Below are positions 10,039 to 18,298 of a stretch of 18,298 bases of DNA, piece by piece. The notes under the pieces were generated by a model, which saw only the letters and a program-made list of their open reading frames with translations, ran no database searches and was not told the DNA's origin. Every line of letters starts with the position of its first letter. Position 1 is the first letter of the stretch. This stretch comes from Acanthamoeba lenticulata (lineage: Eukaryota > Discosea > Longamoebia > Acanthamoebidae), in contig NAVB01001101.1 of the NCBI GenBank assembly GCA_002179805.1, positions 1 through 18,298 on the forward strand. The letters are read 5' to 3'. Made by a program: the position numbers and the translations under genes.

Positions 10039-10239
10039 CTTGTTGTCTCTTCAACAACTTGCGGGTTACACCACAACAAATACAGCGTTGCTGCGGTGCA
10101 GTGGGCAACAGAACTACGGTGACCTCTGGGTGCAAGCCAACACGCTTTCCATACAGCGGATCACCTTGTAGCGGTCAAGGGCCTTATCTTAAGATAAAAA
10201 GCCAGCCCTGGGCGCCAAGAAGGCATACCACTTTTTGCC
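10039..10239. other. Intergenic: p44 3' UTR and promoter of the fusion gene
   Basis: About 200 bp lie between the p44 stop and the next ATG. The last 60 bp include a perfect palindrome (listed separately). No AATAAA and no RNA gene is visible. Confidence 0.5.
10184..10197. promoter_or_regulatory. 14-bp perfect palindrome with two GATAA/TTATC sites
   Basis: TTATCTTAAGATAA reads the same on both strands and lies 42 bp before the ATG of the HNH/thioredoxin gene. It contains two inverted GATAA elements, which GATA-type or some Myb-like factors bind. It could be an operator or core-promoter element; function is inferred only from position and symmetry. Confidence 0.45.
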
Positions 10240-11554
10240 ATGGCGGACAAAGCACGTAGCAAGTATCGTAAAGCTGTCGTCTCGAAGCTGGGTAAGAGTG
10301 CCGTAGACGGTAAAGATGTTGGCCACATTATAGCAGAGAACAACGGAGGGGCCAACACAGACGAGAACTTCTCGATGATGGGCCAGGGTTACAATCGCAT
10401 GGTCAAGGATAAAGGAGATCACATTTTTTGTTTTACTGAAGGTATGTACCATTTATCCTTGACCAATTGTATCCAATCACTTTCTGCTTTAAATCCAACA
10501 AAGGCTTTTCCTCCTAGGCCTGCCAACGTGCAAACAAGCCGTGGCGGAAGCAAGAAAGCGTGGGTCCTATAACGGTCCAGATGCCGAGATGCTCTACAAT
10601 AGAGGCAAGCAGGCAGTGGCTGTGGGCCTGAAACATGACGAAAATCATGTCACATGTCCAACCAGTTTGCAGGAGTACTCTTCTCTCCATGCAAAAAGCA
10701 CTGGGCTGGTAAGCTTCCCACAAAACTTGCTAGTTGTGTTACTGCATTCACTGACAAAATCATGGGAGTTAGGCGCTCGTGGTTTATTCTCGTCCTGGGT
10801 ACGCACTCTATTGATCCAAACAAGTGTGGTAAACTCACCGTGTGGGCAGATGTCCTGCGTGTGAGGCTATGGACAAAGAGCTTAGTAGAGTTGCACGTTT
10901 TTATCCACCAGATGTTCTTACCATCATTGTGGTGAAGTCTTCAATTGCTGCATTCAAGGTAAAGCACCTCAAATAATTGGAGGGTTGATATGTGACTAAA
11001 CGCTCTTGATGACAGCCCTTGCTCAAGAAAGCAAACATAAGTGCCGTCCCAACAAGTGAGATCATCAAAAAGCAATCTGTCCTCTGGCGCCATTGTGGAT
11101 ATAAAGAGGGATTGGTGGAAAAAGCAGTGTACAAGTACATTAATGGGTATGTTCACCAAACATCTTACAAGCTGTCCACCTAACTGTTCTTTACACATAG
11201 TGTGATTGCAAAGGAAAAGAGTTCTGTTGCTGATTCTGAGGATGAGGAAGATGATGAGGAAGAGGAGGAAGATGACACTGATTCTGATGATTCGGAGGAT
11301 GAAGAAGATGATGAAGAGGTGGAAGAGCTTGCCGCCAAGTTTGGAAGGCATGTGAGTGTGGAATCGCCCAAAAAATCATCTGCAGGGACCAGGACTCCAC
11401 CAGCTTCTCCGTCAGGTGAGCAGCTTATCACCTACTGCTTCAGCTGCCCGCATGCGCCTAACCTTTAAATTTAAATCATGTAGGGAGGTGTGGGGCGATG
11501 ACTTCCCGAGGCACCCCCTGCAAACTTACCAAAACTGGCTGTCCCCACCATTGA
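10240..11554 (+). CDS. HNH-like / thioredoxin-fold / acidic / zinc-motif fusion protein
   Basis: Seven exons: 10240-10441, 10518-10708, 10773-10798, 10850-10958, 11016-11146, 11201-11415, 11484-11554. All joins are GT-AG and in phase, giving about 314 aa. Residues ~20-60 have an HNH-nuclease-like pattern: H29 in GHIIAENNGG, N43, N52 in GQGYNR. Residues ~130-220 look like a thioredoxin fold: VVYSRPGCPAC (C141/C144), a helix, DVLTIIVV, then ISAVPT with the cis-proline P188, and a final HCGYKEGLVEKAV helix. Residues ~231-262 are almost all Asp/Glu/Ser. The end carries C294-x3-T-x2-G-x2-C304-x6-C311-x-H, a DUF5763-like zinc motif. The gene is less GC-rich than its neighbours. Exon structure is a manual prediction; exon 3 (26 nt) is the least certain, but it is needed to build the CPAC strand. 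Biological role unknown. Confidence 0.72.
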
Positions 11555-11800
11555 AGTCCGTGGTCTGCTGCAACGTCGTGCTGTGTACAAGTGGGTGGTG
11601 CTCAACCAACACCTTCTCTTACCTCGTGCTGTGTGCTAAGTGCACCAATAGAAATACAGTCTCCCATTTCCACGAGCCACTTCTCAGACACCTTCAAAAG
11701 CCACATTGGTTGAAGCCGTAATCTTGTTGAAGCACGTGACGATGTGGTATGTACAGGAAGAGGACCTCGTGAGAGGTGAAATGAAGAAGCAACGAAAGGT
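11555..11800. other. Intergenic between convergent genes
   Basis: 3' UTR-like sequence between the stops of the fusion gene and CHMP7. A CGTGCTGTGT decamer occurs twice, about 48 bp apart (near 11576 and 11624). I see no poly(A) consensus or further exon. Confidence 0.4.
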
Positions 11801-13559
11801 TCAGCCGGCAAACTCGAGTTCATCAGGCTCGGGCAGCGGTTCCTCGGCGAGGGTCAGGGCCGGGTCGGGCAGGTGCCGGACCGAAGGCAGGCGGGCCAGC
11901 AGCGAAGTCAGCTCGGCGTCGTCGGCCTCGACCTGAACCTGGGTTTGGACCTGGGCTGGGACCTCGGGCACGCGCTCCCTGGGCTGCGGGGCAGAGGCGA
12001 CCGCCGCGACGGCCGACGGCGAGGTCTCGGCAATTAGCTGAGCCAGCTCGTCCTCGAGCTCGGCCTCGTCGGCGGCGCCCAGCTGGTCCTGGCCTGTGAT
12101 AGCGATGATTATGAGCAGCCATAGGAGGAAAAAGGAAGACATATGTGCGTACCGGCTGCGATCACGTCGTCGATTTCGCGCTGGTCGAGGAGGGCCTCCT
12201 GGAGGTCGTCCATGACCTCGTGCGCCGCCTCCGCGGTCACGCCCGAATCCTCGCGGACCCGCTTGAGGGTGTCCACGCCCAGCCGGAACTGGTCGAGCAT
12301 CTGCTCCCGACCACCAAATCGTAAGTAAATCTGCGGCCCCCAAGTAGTACAACACAGGCCTGTGCCGGTCACGTGCCTCCTTGTCGGTTTGGGTCTGCTC
12401 GATGGTGTGGAGGATCTGGTGGATGTTGTCGATGAAGGACAGGCGCTTGTCGAGCAGCGACTGGAGCCGCTGCTTGCGCTTGAGCTCCATCGTCGCCTTA
12501 GCCCGGTTCTTCTTCTTGAGCCAGTCCGCCGCCTTTGCCCGGCATCTATATAATATAGATTATGATTTATGTTTTAATAATTAAAATAAATTATAAAAAA
12601 GATAATTGATCTTTTTTTAAAAAAGGGAAGAGACGAACCCGTCGATGTCGTGGGCGAGTTGGGTCTCCTGCTTTTCGAGGGAGGCGAGGGTCTCCTTGAG
12701 CTGGAGGATGCCCCTGTCGGCGTCGGTGAGCGCCACGCGACCTTCGCCGGCCCGAGCCAGCTTAACGGCGCGCTCGCCCCGGGGCGTTTCGAAGAGGGCA
12801 GCCTTGCCGGCGTGGGCCAGGTGGGTCAGCACGAGCTGCAGGTCGTGCGCCGCGAGGCCCGAGCTCTCGGCCAGCTGGCGCTGCGTCAGCAGGTGGTCGG
12901 CCGCGAACACGGCTTCGTCCGCGTGCTGTGCGAGCAGGGCATCGGCCTTGGCCTGTCCCGATTTTTTGGACATGGCGAAGAGGTGAGTGATTGGTAGAGA
13001 CAAGAAGACGAGGAAGACGAAGAGGACAAACCTGGAGAAGAGGCATCAGGACTAGGCGCGCCTTGGGGTCGACGTTGACGTGGTGGGAGTCCTCGGAAGT
13101 CGCCACCTGGCTCCAACCCCATGACAGGGGCTTGGTCACGAGGGCGCCCCAGAGCCACGAGCTCCAACCGCCACCTGCTTGTGCGGCAGCCACCTGGCCC
13201 TCGCTCACGACTGTGCCCTTGCGCCTCATCTCAGCCTGTTGGTGTCGTTGACGCAAAACATCAATCAAATGATCGCAGGGGTTGCCGGCAGGGAAAAAAC
13301 GAACCACAATGCCCTCTAGGCCCGAAGGGAAGTAGCCACCGCGCTTGAAGTTGGACTTGAGCTGGTCGATGGTGAAGGAAAGCTGGTTGGAGTCTCGCAG
13401 GGCCTCGGGCAGGACGCGTTCGGCCCAAAACTCCATAAGGGAGTCCCATCGAAGTGGATCAAGATCGCGCGTAAGGGGTAGGGGAGAAAACATTTCCCGC
13501 ATCTTGGCGTCATCGTTCCATTCTGGAACCTTCTCTCGTAGTATGCTCTCCCAACTCAT
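11801..13559 (-). CDS. CHMP7: CHMP7-like ESCRT-III protein
   Basis: Five exons: 13559-13032, 12952-12639, 12545-12377, 12303-12153, 12093-11801. The product is about 484 aa (human CHMP7 is 453). The N-terminal half has the CHMP7 winged-helix-like region: PEWNDDAKMREMFSPL near the start, WDSLMEFWAERVL, then a hydrophobic WSSWLWGALV stretch that may bind membrane. The C-terminal half (~185-400) is a SNF7 domain of charged helices: LKETLASLEKQETQL, LLDKRLSFIDNIHQIL and TDKE followed by LDQFRLGVDTLKRV. An acidic tail follows. CHMP7 recruits ESCRT-III to the reforming nuclear envelope and acts in endosomal sorting. The third intron (12376-12304) has no in-phase GT donor; a GC donor (GAG|GCACGT) restores frame and family length. 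Acceptor 12301 is an alternative. The gene shares a 144-bp divergent promoter with the PPR gene. Confidence 0.85.
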
Positions 13560-13703
13560 CTTGTTAATGCTTGTGGCTACAGAATGTAGGGAGATGATGT
13601 GTTCCGTCGTTCCGACCCCACGGTTCCCGCCTTTTTTCAGTTTCCAAAATGATAGCAGCAGGAAAAAAACAGAGAAAAGTAAACACAAAAAGGAACAGGA
13701 AAG
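13560..13703. promoter_or_regulatory. Divergent promoter region, CHMP7 / PPR gene
   Basis: 144 bp between two divergent start codons. It is A-rich on the plus strand close to the PPR start, with several A runs and no clear TATA box. Confidence 0.45.
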
Positions 13704-16342
13704 ATGCGGTGCGGTGTGCCTCGGATTGGCTTCGGCCGTTCCTTATGGTCGACGCTTCCTGTACGTCCGCTCAGCTCACCGCTCCATTGGGCAGTGGTGG
13801 CCTCAACTTCTTCGCTCGTCCCACCGGCTCCGCACTTCCCTGCCCAACGCCGGGCTCACTCCTTCTCCGCGCCTACTTCTCCACCACCACGAAATGGCCG
13901 TCGTCCACCAGAAAACGTCTCCGCCAGCTGGACGGGTGCCCACCGCTCTTACATTTTTATTAACATTTTTAATAACTTACATGAGCCTTATTCTTTTTGT
14001 TTTCGTTTGGCAAGTGGCGGAAGTGGCGGCGAAGGTGCAGGCCCTCGGGGATGCGCCCACCAAGCCGATGGTGGCCCCCATTCTCCGCCGCTTGTTGAGC
14101 CTGCACGACCAGGGCCAAGGTATCCCTCTCCCGTCTCGCTTTCACTCTCAACCCAGTGCTGAGTAGGTACCCACATGCCTCGGATGCCACCACGCACACG
14201 CACACCAACAGACGTGAAGGAGGTCGTGAAGGCGCTGACGGAGGTGTTGAACCGCACGGGCCAGTTCCACCCGTTCATCTGCAGCGCCCTCATCTCCCTC
14301 CTGGGCAAGCTCCAGCATACCGAGGCCGCCCTCGCGCTGGTCCAGCGTATGACAAAGCAGGGCCACGTACGTGGACTACTTGGCCATCGCCACGCGTGCG
14401 CGCCCACTCACCCGAGGCGTCCACTAATGACCGGCGGCGGCTGCGCAGATGCCCGACGTGTTTGTGCTGACGGCGCTGGTGAGCGCGCTCAGCCACGCCG
14501 GGCATGTGGGCAAGGCGCGCTTCTTCTTCAACGAGATCGGGCGCCTGGGCCTGGTGCCCACCATGCTGAGCTACAACGCCATGATTATGGGCTACGCGCG
14601 GGTCGGCGAGGTCGACCAAATCCAACACATGATCACCCTGATGAAGGAGCAGGTTTGTTTGTCCAACAACTCTCTTCTTTTCTTACAAAATTATAAATTA
14701 TTGGTTTTTAAAACCAAAAAATTATATAATTATATAAATGAAATGTTGTATTCATCTTTTTTTTTAACAATTTTAATCATATATTTGCTATATCCACACG
14801 ACAGGGGCTTGACCCGGACGTGCGCACATACACGGAGTTGATGCGATACTACTGCAGGAGCGGGCTCGTGGAGGAGGCCTACAGGACCTTTGTGCAGATG
14901 CAGGAGGAGGGCGTTAAGCCCGACACCAAGTCCTACTCGATCCTCATCGCCGGCTTCGCCAAGGTGGGCGACAACGAGCGCGCCCAGCAGCTCAAGGAGG
15001 AGATGGAGGCGATGGGGCTCGAGGTGACGGCGGTCACCTACGGCGGGATGCTCTCGGGCATGGCCCGACACGGCAACCTGTCCCAGATGGAGCGCGTGCT
15101 CGAGGCCATGAAGAAGCGCAACATCATCCCCACCAGCCGCACCCTGGCCGACGTCATCAACCGGTCGATCAACACCATGTCCGTGTCCCACGCCTACTCG
15201 GTGCGTCTCCGCCGCTTGGAATATATTTTCTATTTTTACAATTTTTGTTTAATTTTTGTTTAATTTTTAATAAATATAGTTTTTATATTTAATTCTCACT
15301 TTGCTACGTTTTGGCCGGCAAGATGGCGCGCATGCTGGTCGGCAAGAAGGCGAATGTGACCGACGACGTGTGGCACGCGCTGTTGCGGGTGTGCGCTCAA
15401 GCGGGCGACATCGATAGCGGCCTCGACATCTTGGACTTGATGCGGGGCTATTCACCGTCGCTCATCAGCAACCAAACCTACTGCGCCGTCTTCAACGTCC
15501 TGTCCAAGGCCGGCCGCATCAGCCAAGTACGCGCGTCATTTTCATTATTTTTTATTAAATTTATTAATTTATTTATATAATTGTTTTTACTCCAGGGCGG
15601 GCCATTCCTGGACGACATGCGGCAGCACCAGCTCAAGCCCGGCATCACCATTTACAACGTACGCGCCAAGATGGCGACGCTGCGCATGTTGTATGAGCAT
15701 TGCTGACGGCTGACGGCTGGCGGGCAATAGGTGTTCCTGGAGGGCGCCATGCGCGAGTCGGGCTACGAGACGATGGAGCAGGTGCTCACCTTCATGGAGG
15801 CCCAGGACGTACGGCCCACGAACGCGACCCTCTCCATCGTGGTCGACGCGGCCGGGCACGCCGGGAAGCCCGCCTCGGCCGAGGCCCACTTTGCCGCGAT
15901 GACCAACCCGCGCACGGGCCACCTCCGGCCGGACATCAACAACTACAACTCGCTCATCGAGGCCCTCGCGCGCAACGGCCAGCTGGAGAAGGCCGAGCGC
16001 GTGCTGGACTCGGTCCTGTTGCGTTTCGCCAACAGCAACAACAGCACCAAGGACGAGACCCACGACAACAACCCGGTGCAGCCCACGGCCAAGACCTTTA
16101 GCTCGCTGCTCGGGTTCTGCCTGCAGGCGCAGGATGTGGCCCGGGCCCAGCGCCTGGTGGCGAAGATGGAGAAGGCCGGCGTCCAACCTGACGCCGTCGC
16201 GCAGCGCCAGGTGCAGGAGGCCAAGGCCTTGGCTGGGGGCGGTGGCTCCACCACCACCAGCAACAACAGTAACACCAACACGACAAGCAGCACGAACAAC
16301 AGCCCGCAAAGACCCAGACCACCAACAGCAATGGACAAGTAA
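13704..16342 (+). CDS. Mitochondrial pentatricopeptide repeat (PPR) protein
   Basis: Eight exons: 13704-13935, 14015-14119, 14212-14366, 14449-14652, 14805-15200, 15323-15526, 15596-15658, 15731-16342. The product is about 656 aa. Exon 1 codes a Arg/Ser/Pro-rich, acid-poor leader (MRCGVPRIGFGRSLW...), typical of a mitochondrial presequence. From residue ~113 on, helix-turn-helix PPR motifs follow, clearest as TYTELMRYYCRSGLVEEAYR, SYSILIAGFAKVGDNERAQQ and NYNSLIEALARNGQLEKAER; I estimate about a dozen. PPR tracts bind single-stranded RNA one base per motif, in organelle RNA processing, stability, editing or translation. No DYW, E or SMR domain is visible, so this is a P-type protein. The tail is Ser/Thr/Asn/Gly-rich. 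Introns 14653-14804 and 15201-15322 are long for the window and very AT-rich. Confidence 0.9.
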
Positions 16343-16785
16343 GAGTCAGCCTCTTGCCTCGAAATTGACGGATAAAGTCAAGCTTGCAGAAGACCTGCGG
16401 ATAAGCACGATGATCTTTTGACTTGTGCTCGCCAAGCTGGTTGTTGGGTTGACTTGTTGGAAGGTAAGCCCACCAATCATCGAAGAGCAACGCGCGAAGT
16501 TCAGGTCAGTTCCAAGGCTTGACCCCAGACCTGGTCAAAGTCGGGATTCGGAGCTAATTGGTAGAAATTTCGCCACAAACTTGCAAACTTGCTATCTGGC
16601 CACTCCGGCCTTAACAATATAACGGCTTCCCAGCTCGCAAAGTTCAATCAATACACACCATCCTGCGTACTACTCTACAACGCCGTACACTGCCAACCAA
16701 AACCATTTTCTAGACTGCTAAGGTACGCCCTGATCCGTGGGATAAGGAAGTGCAATCGCCTCACGTTGTCTTCACACAGACAGGC
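16343..16785. other. Intergenic, 3' of the PPR gene
   Basis: Probable PPR 3' UTR, then possibly the upstream part of a small transcript. A short inverted repeat (TTGACC 16519-16524, GGTCAA 16533-16538) could form a weak hairpin. A possible GT-AG intron of 57 nt spans 16723-16779. No RNA gene recognised. Confidence 0.35.
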
Positions 16786-16905
16786 ATGCACATCCCCATC
16801 GTCAGCAAGGTCCTGCGTGAGATCACCAACACTGTGGTCAGTATCGTGACACTTCCTGCCCGAGTCTTTGGCGGCCGAAGCCGGAGAAGGAGGGTTGTCT
16901 ACTAA
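16786..16905 (+). CDS. Possible small protein, 39 aa
   Basis: An ATG lies 6 nt after a good 3' splice-site-like sequence (CTTCACACAG ending at 16779) and opens a 39-codon frame ending at TAA 16903. The peptide begins MHIPIVSKVLREI, has an amphipathic or hydrophobic middle (VVSIVTLPARVF) and ends with a basic cluster (GRSRRRRVVY). A matching donor at 16723 would give a 57-nt intron in the 5' UTR, close to the intron sizes in the confident genes. I do not recognise it, and a frame this short could easily be chance. Confidence 0.25.
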   Translation: MHIPIVSKVLREITNTVVSIVTLPARVFGGRSRRRRVVY

Positions 16906-16920
16906 GCAGCCCATTCACCA

Positions 16921-17220
16921 CATCCACTACCACACCACAACACTCACTGAACACACAACACCCCACATTTCACTCATCACTTCACCGTTCACCTCACTCC
17001 ACTTGACTCACCCCACTCAATCATGATCACCCACACTCACCCCCACCTATCACCACAATCACCAATTCACCATCATTCACCCCACACCACACACACACCA
17101 CACCACTCACCTCCACTCACCTCCACCCATCACTTCACCATCACTCACCATCACTCACGATCTCCACGTCACCACTGAGTCACCATCTTTTTCACTCACC
17201 ATCACCCCACGCACTCCATA
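16921..17220 (+). repeat. C/A-rich, nearly G-free low-complexity tract
   Basis: In these 300 bases I count only 9 G on the plus strand. The sequence is built from degenerate CACTCACC, CATCACC, CACCAC and ACACACC units, without a fixed repeat length. The edges are soft, about 16915 to 17235. It is not coding in any convincing frame. It lies between the end of the small ORF and the poly(A) signal of the pyrophosphatase gene. Confidence 0.8.
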
Positions 17221-17269
17221 CACACGCACACCACAAACCAAAGAGTTGCTTCGTTGACACTTCGGGCTA

Positions 17270-17275
17270 TTTATT
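17270..17275 (-). terminator. Poly(A) signal of the pyrophosphatase gene
   Basis: AATAAA on the minus strand, 154 bp after the pyrophosphatase stop codon, just before the C-rich tract. The sequence between is ordinary 3' UTR. Confidence 0.55.
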
Positions 17276-17429
17276 CAACACACACCTTCATAAAGAGAAG
17301 AAGACGAAGCACGTAGCGTGCTCCTTCGCTTTCACTTTCATGCTCTTGAGCCTCCCCTCCTTTTTTCTCCTCCTCTCGACAAGGCTGGCTGCAAAAATGG
17401 GAGTCGCGCCCTTGAAGAGGCCTCCACTA

Positions 17430-18298
17430 CTACTGGCTTCCAACGCTGTCAAAGGCGAACTTGGTGTCGGCGGGGCGAGAGGCGACGAGCGTCCTCCAGC
17501 TCTCGTGCGCGTGCTGCAGCACGTTCAGCGTGAAGTCCTGTTGCGCAAGAGAGGAGTTCAGGAGATCGAATCCTCAGACGAGGGGCGAAGGAAGCAGAGG
17601 AGGGGCGGCCCATACGCGGCCAAGCGCCTTGTCGTCAAAGGCGTAGGCGTTCTTTTGCTTGCCCTCAGCCACCTTGTAGACGCGGTACCACTCCTGGACC
17701 GCGCCCAGCATGCCCGGCATGTGCTGCTCCACGTCGCTCACGTCTGCGGCTCCCTCTCGCCCTCGTTAGCCGCCTTGGTTTCTTCATGTCCTCGTCGTCG
17801 AGGAGGCGGCACAGGCCGAACTCACCGTGGAGAACGGCGGCACGGGGGTCGTTGACGTCGATGGCGAGGACCTTCCAATCGAGCTCGCCCTCATCCACGA
17901 GAGCAAAGGCGCCAAGGACCTTGACTTGAACCACCTCGCCGCGGCGGGCAACGCGGGCGCCGAGCTCGATGACGTCGATGGGGTCATTGTCCCCGGCAAG
18001 GCCCACCTGCGGGTGAGCCTCAGCGCGCGGGTCCTCCCACGTCTGCGGGAAGGCGCCGTAGTTGCAGAGGACTGGGCCGTGCTTGAGGTAGCGCAACTCC
18101 CCGTCCTTGCGCGTGTCCTGCTTGATTGGATTCCAAGCCTCCTTGGTCGCAATCTCCATCTTCTGGTCGGTACTGATGTGAAATGTGAGTAAGGAAGAGG
18201 GTTGGCACAAGTGGTTACGCGCACCCCTTAGGAATCTCTACAACGTAGCGGAGCACGCCCTGTTGGATGGTAGCGCCCGGCTCGGTAAGAGCTACGTC
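17430..18298 (-). CDS. Inorganic pyrophosphatase (family I), N-terminus missing
   Basis: Four exons are inside the window: 18298-18225 (continuing beyond the edge), 18172-17826, 17743-17616, 17537-17430; 218 residues are visible. The enzyme hydrolyses PPi to two phosphates and pulls biosynthetic reactions forward; it is Mg-dependent and soluble. Diagnostic blocks are KMEIATKEAWNPIKQD, YGAFPQTWEDP, the metal-binding GDNDPIDVIELG, VKVLGAFALVDEGELDWKV, IDVNDP and WYRVYKVAEGKQKNAYAF. These match eukaryotic cytosolic pyrophosphatases in order and spacing. The 82-nt intron 17825-17744 stays open for many codons on the exon frame, which would give a false C-terminus if missed; splicing restores the conserved DVSDVEQ segment. 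The end is short (HAHESWRTLV plus ~17 residues). Confidence 0.92.

Noticed and set aside
10670..10865. Cytidine-deaminase reading of the HAK...CPAC segment
   Set aside because: The distance from the histidine to the first cysteine is too short, the H-A-E motif reads H-A-K, and the downstream cis-proline block fits a thioredoxin fold better.
10654..10935. Open frame across 10654-10935 as a separate gene
   Set aside because: It runs through two predicted introns in another frame. Splicing in the main frame gives thioredoxin hallmarks; this frame gives none.
16519..16538. Hairpin as an RNA gene or attachment site
   Set aside because: The stem is only six base pairs with an eight-base loop and no other supporting features.
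16921..17220. CRISPR array or telomeric repeat in the C-rich tract
   Set aside because: There is no fixed repeat and spacer structure, and the units do not match a regular telomere unit.
17665..17825. Continuation of the pyrophosphatase frame through 17825-17744
   Set aside because: It yields an Arg-rich end unlike the family. Removing an 82-nt GT-AG intron restores the conserved DVSDVEQ to WYRVYKV segment.
1..18298. tRNA or rRNA genes
   Set aside because: I looked for B-box-like GGTTCGA motifs in the gaps and saw none outside coding exons; a tRNAscan run would be decisive.

Overview
The window looks like nuclear DNA of a free-living amoeba close to Acanthamoeba. The reasons are GC-rich exons, very short GT-AG introns (about 51-152 nt), tightly packed genes on both strands, and the gene content: a hybrid histidine kinase with a MEDS sensor beside typical eukaryotic genes for GPI-anchor synthesis, TFIIH, ESCRT-III and a mitochondrial PPR protein. 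The genus is an inference from this profile. I joined exons by hand using splice dinucleotides, reading-frame phase and protein-family conservation. Nine protein genes carry about 44 introns, and every join below keeps frame. A tenth, 39-residue ORF is doubtful.

Layout. 3-245 (+): the 3' end of a small heat-shock protein (Hsp20) gene. 411-3276 (-): a MEDS / HisKA / HATPase / receiver hybrid histidine kinase. 3506-5475 (-): a highly charged coiled-coil protein of unknown function. 5866-8160 (-): PIG-A, the catalytic subunit of GPI-GlcNAc transferase, in 11 exons including one of 23 nt. 8242-10038 (+): TFIIH subunit p44 (SSL1/GTF2H2), only 81 bp from PIG-A and divergent from it. 10240-11554 (+): an unusual protein that joins an HNH-like N-terminal domain, a thioredoxin-fold domain with a CPAC active site, a long acidic stretch and a C-terminal Cys/His zinc-type motif. 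11801-13559 (-): CHMP7-like ESCRT-III protein. 13704-16342 (+): a pentatricopeptide-repeat protein with a mitochondrial-type presequence, divergent from CHMP7. 16343-17429: an intergenic stretch with a possible 39-residue ORF and a 300-bp C-rich, almost G-free tract. 17430-18298 (-): the C-terminal two-thirds or so of a family I inorganic pyrophosphatase, cut by the window edge.

The genes do not form a pathway. They are mostly single-copy housekeeping genes in alternating orientation. The exceptions are the histidine kinase and the HNH/thioredoxin fusion. The fusion gene is visibly less GC-rich than its neighbours and has a domain order I do not recognise. It is the best candidate here for something undescribed, possibly an acquired gene.
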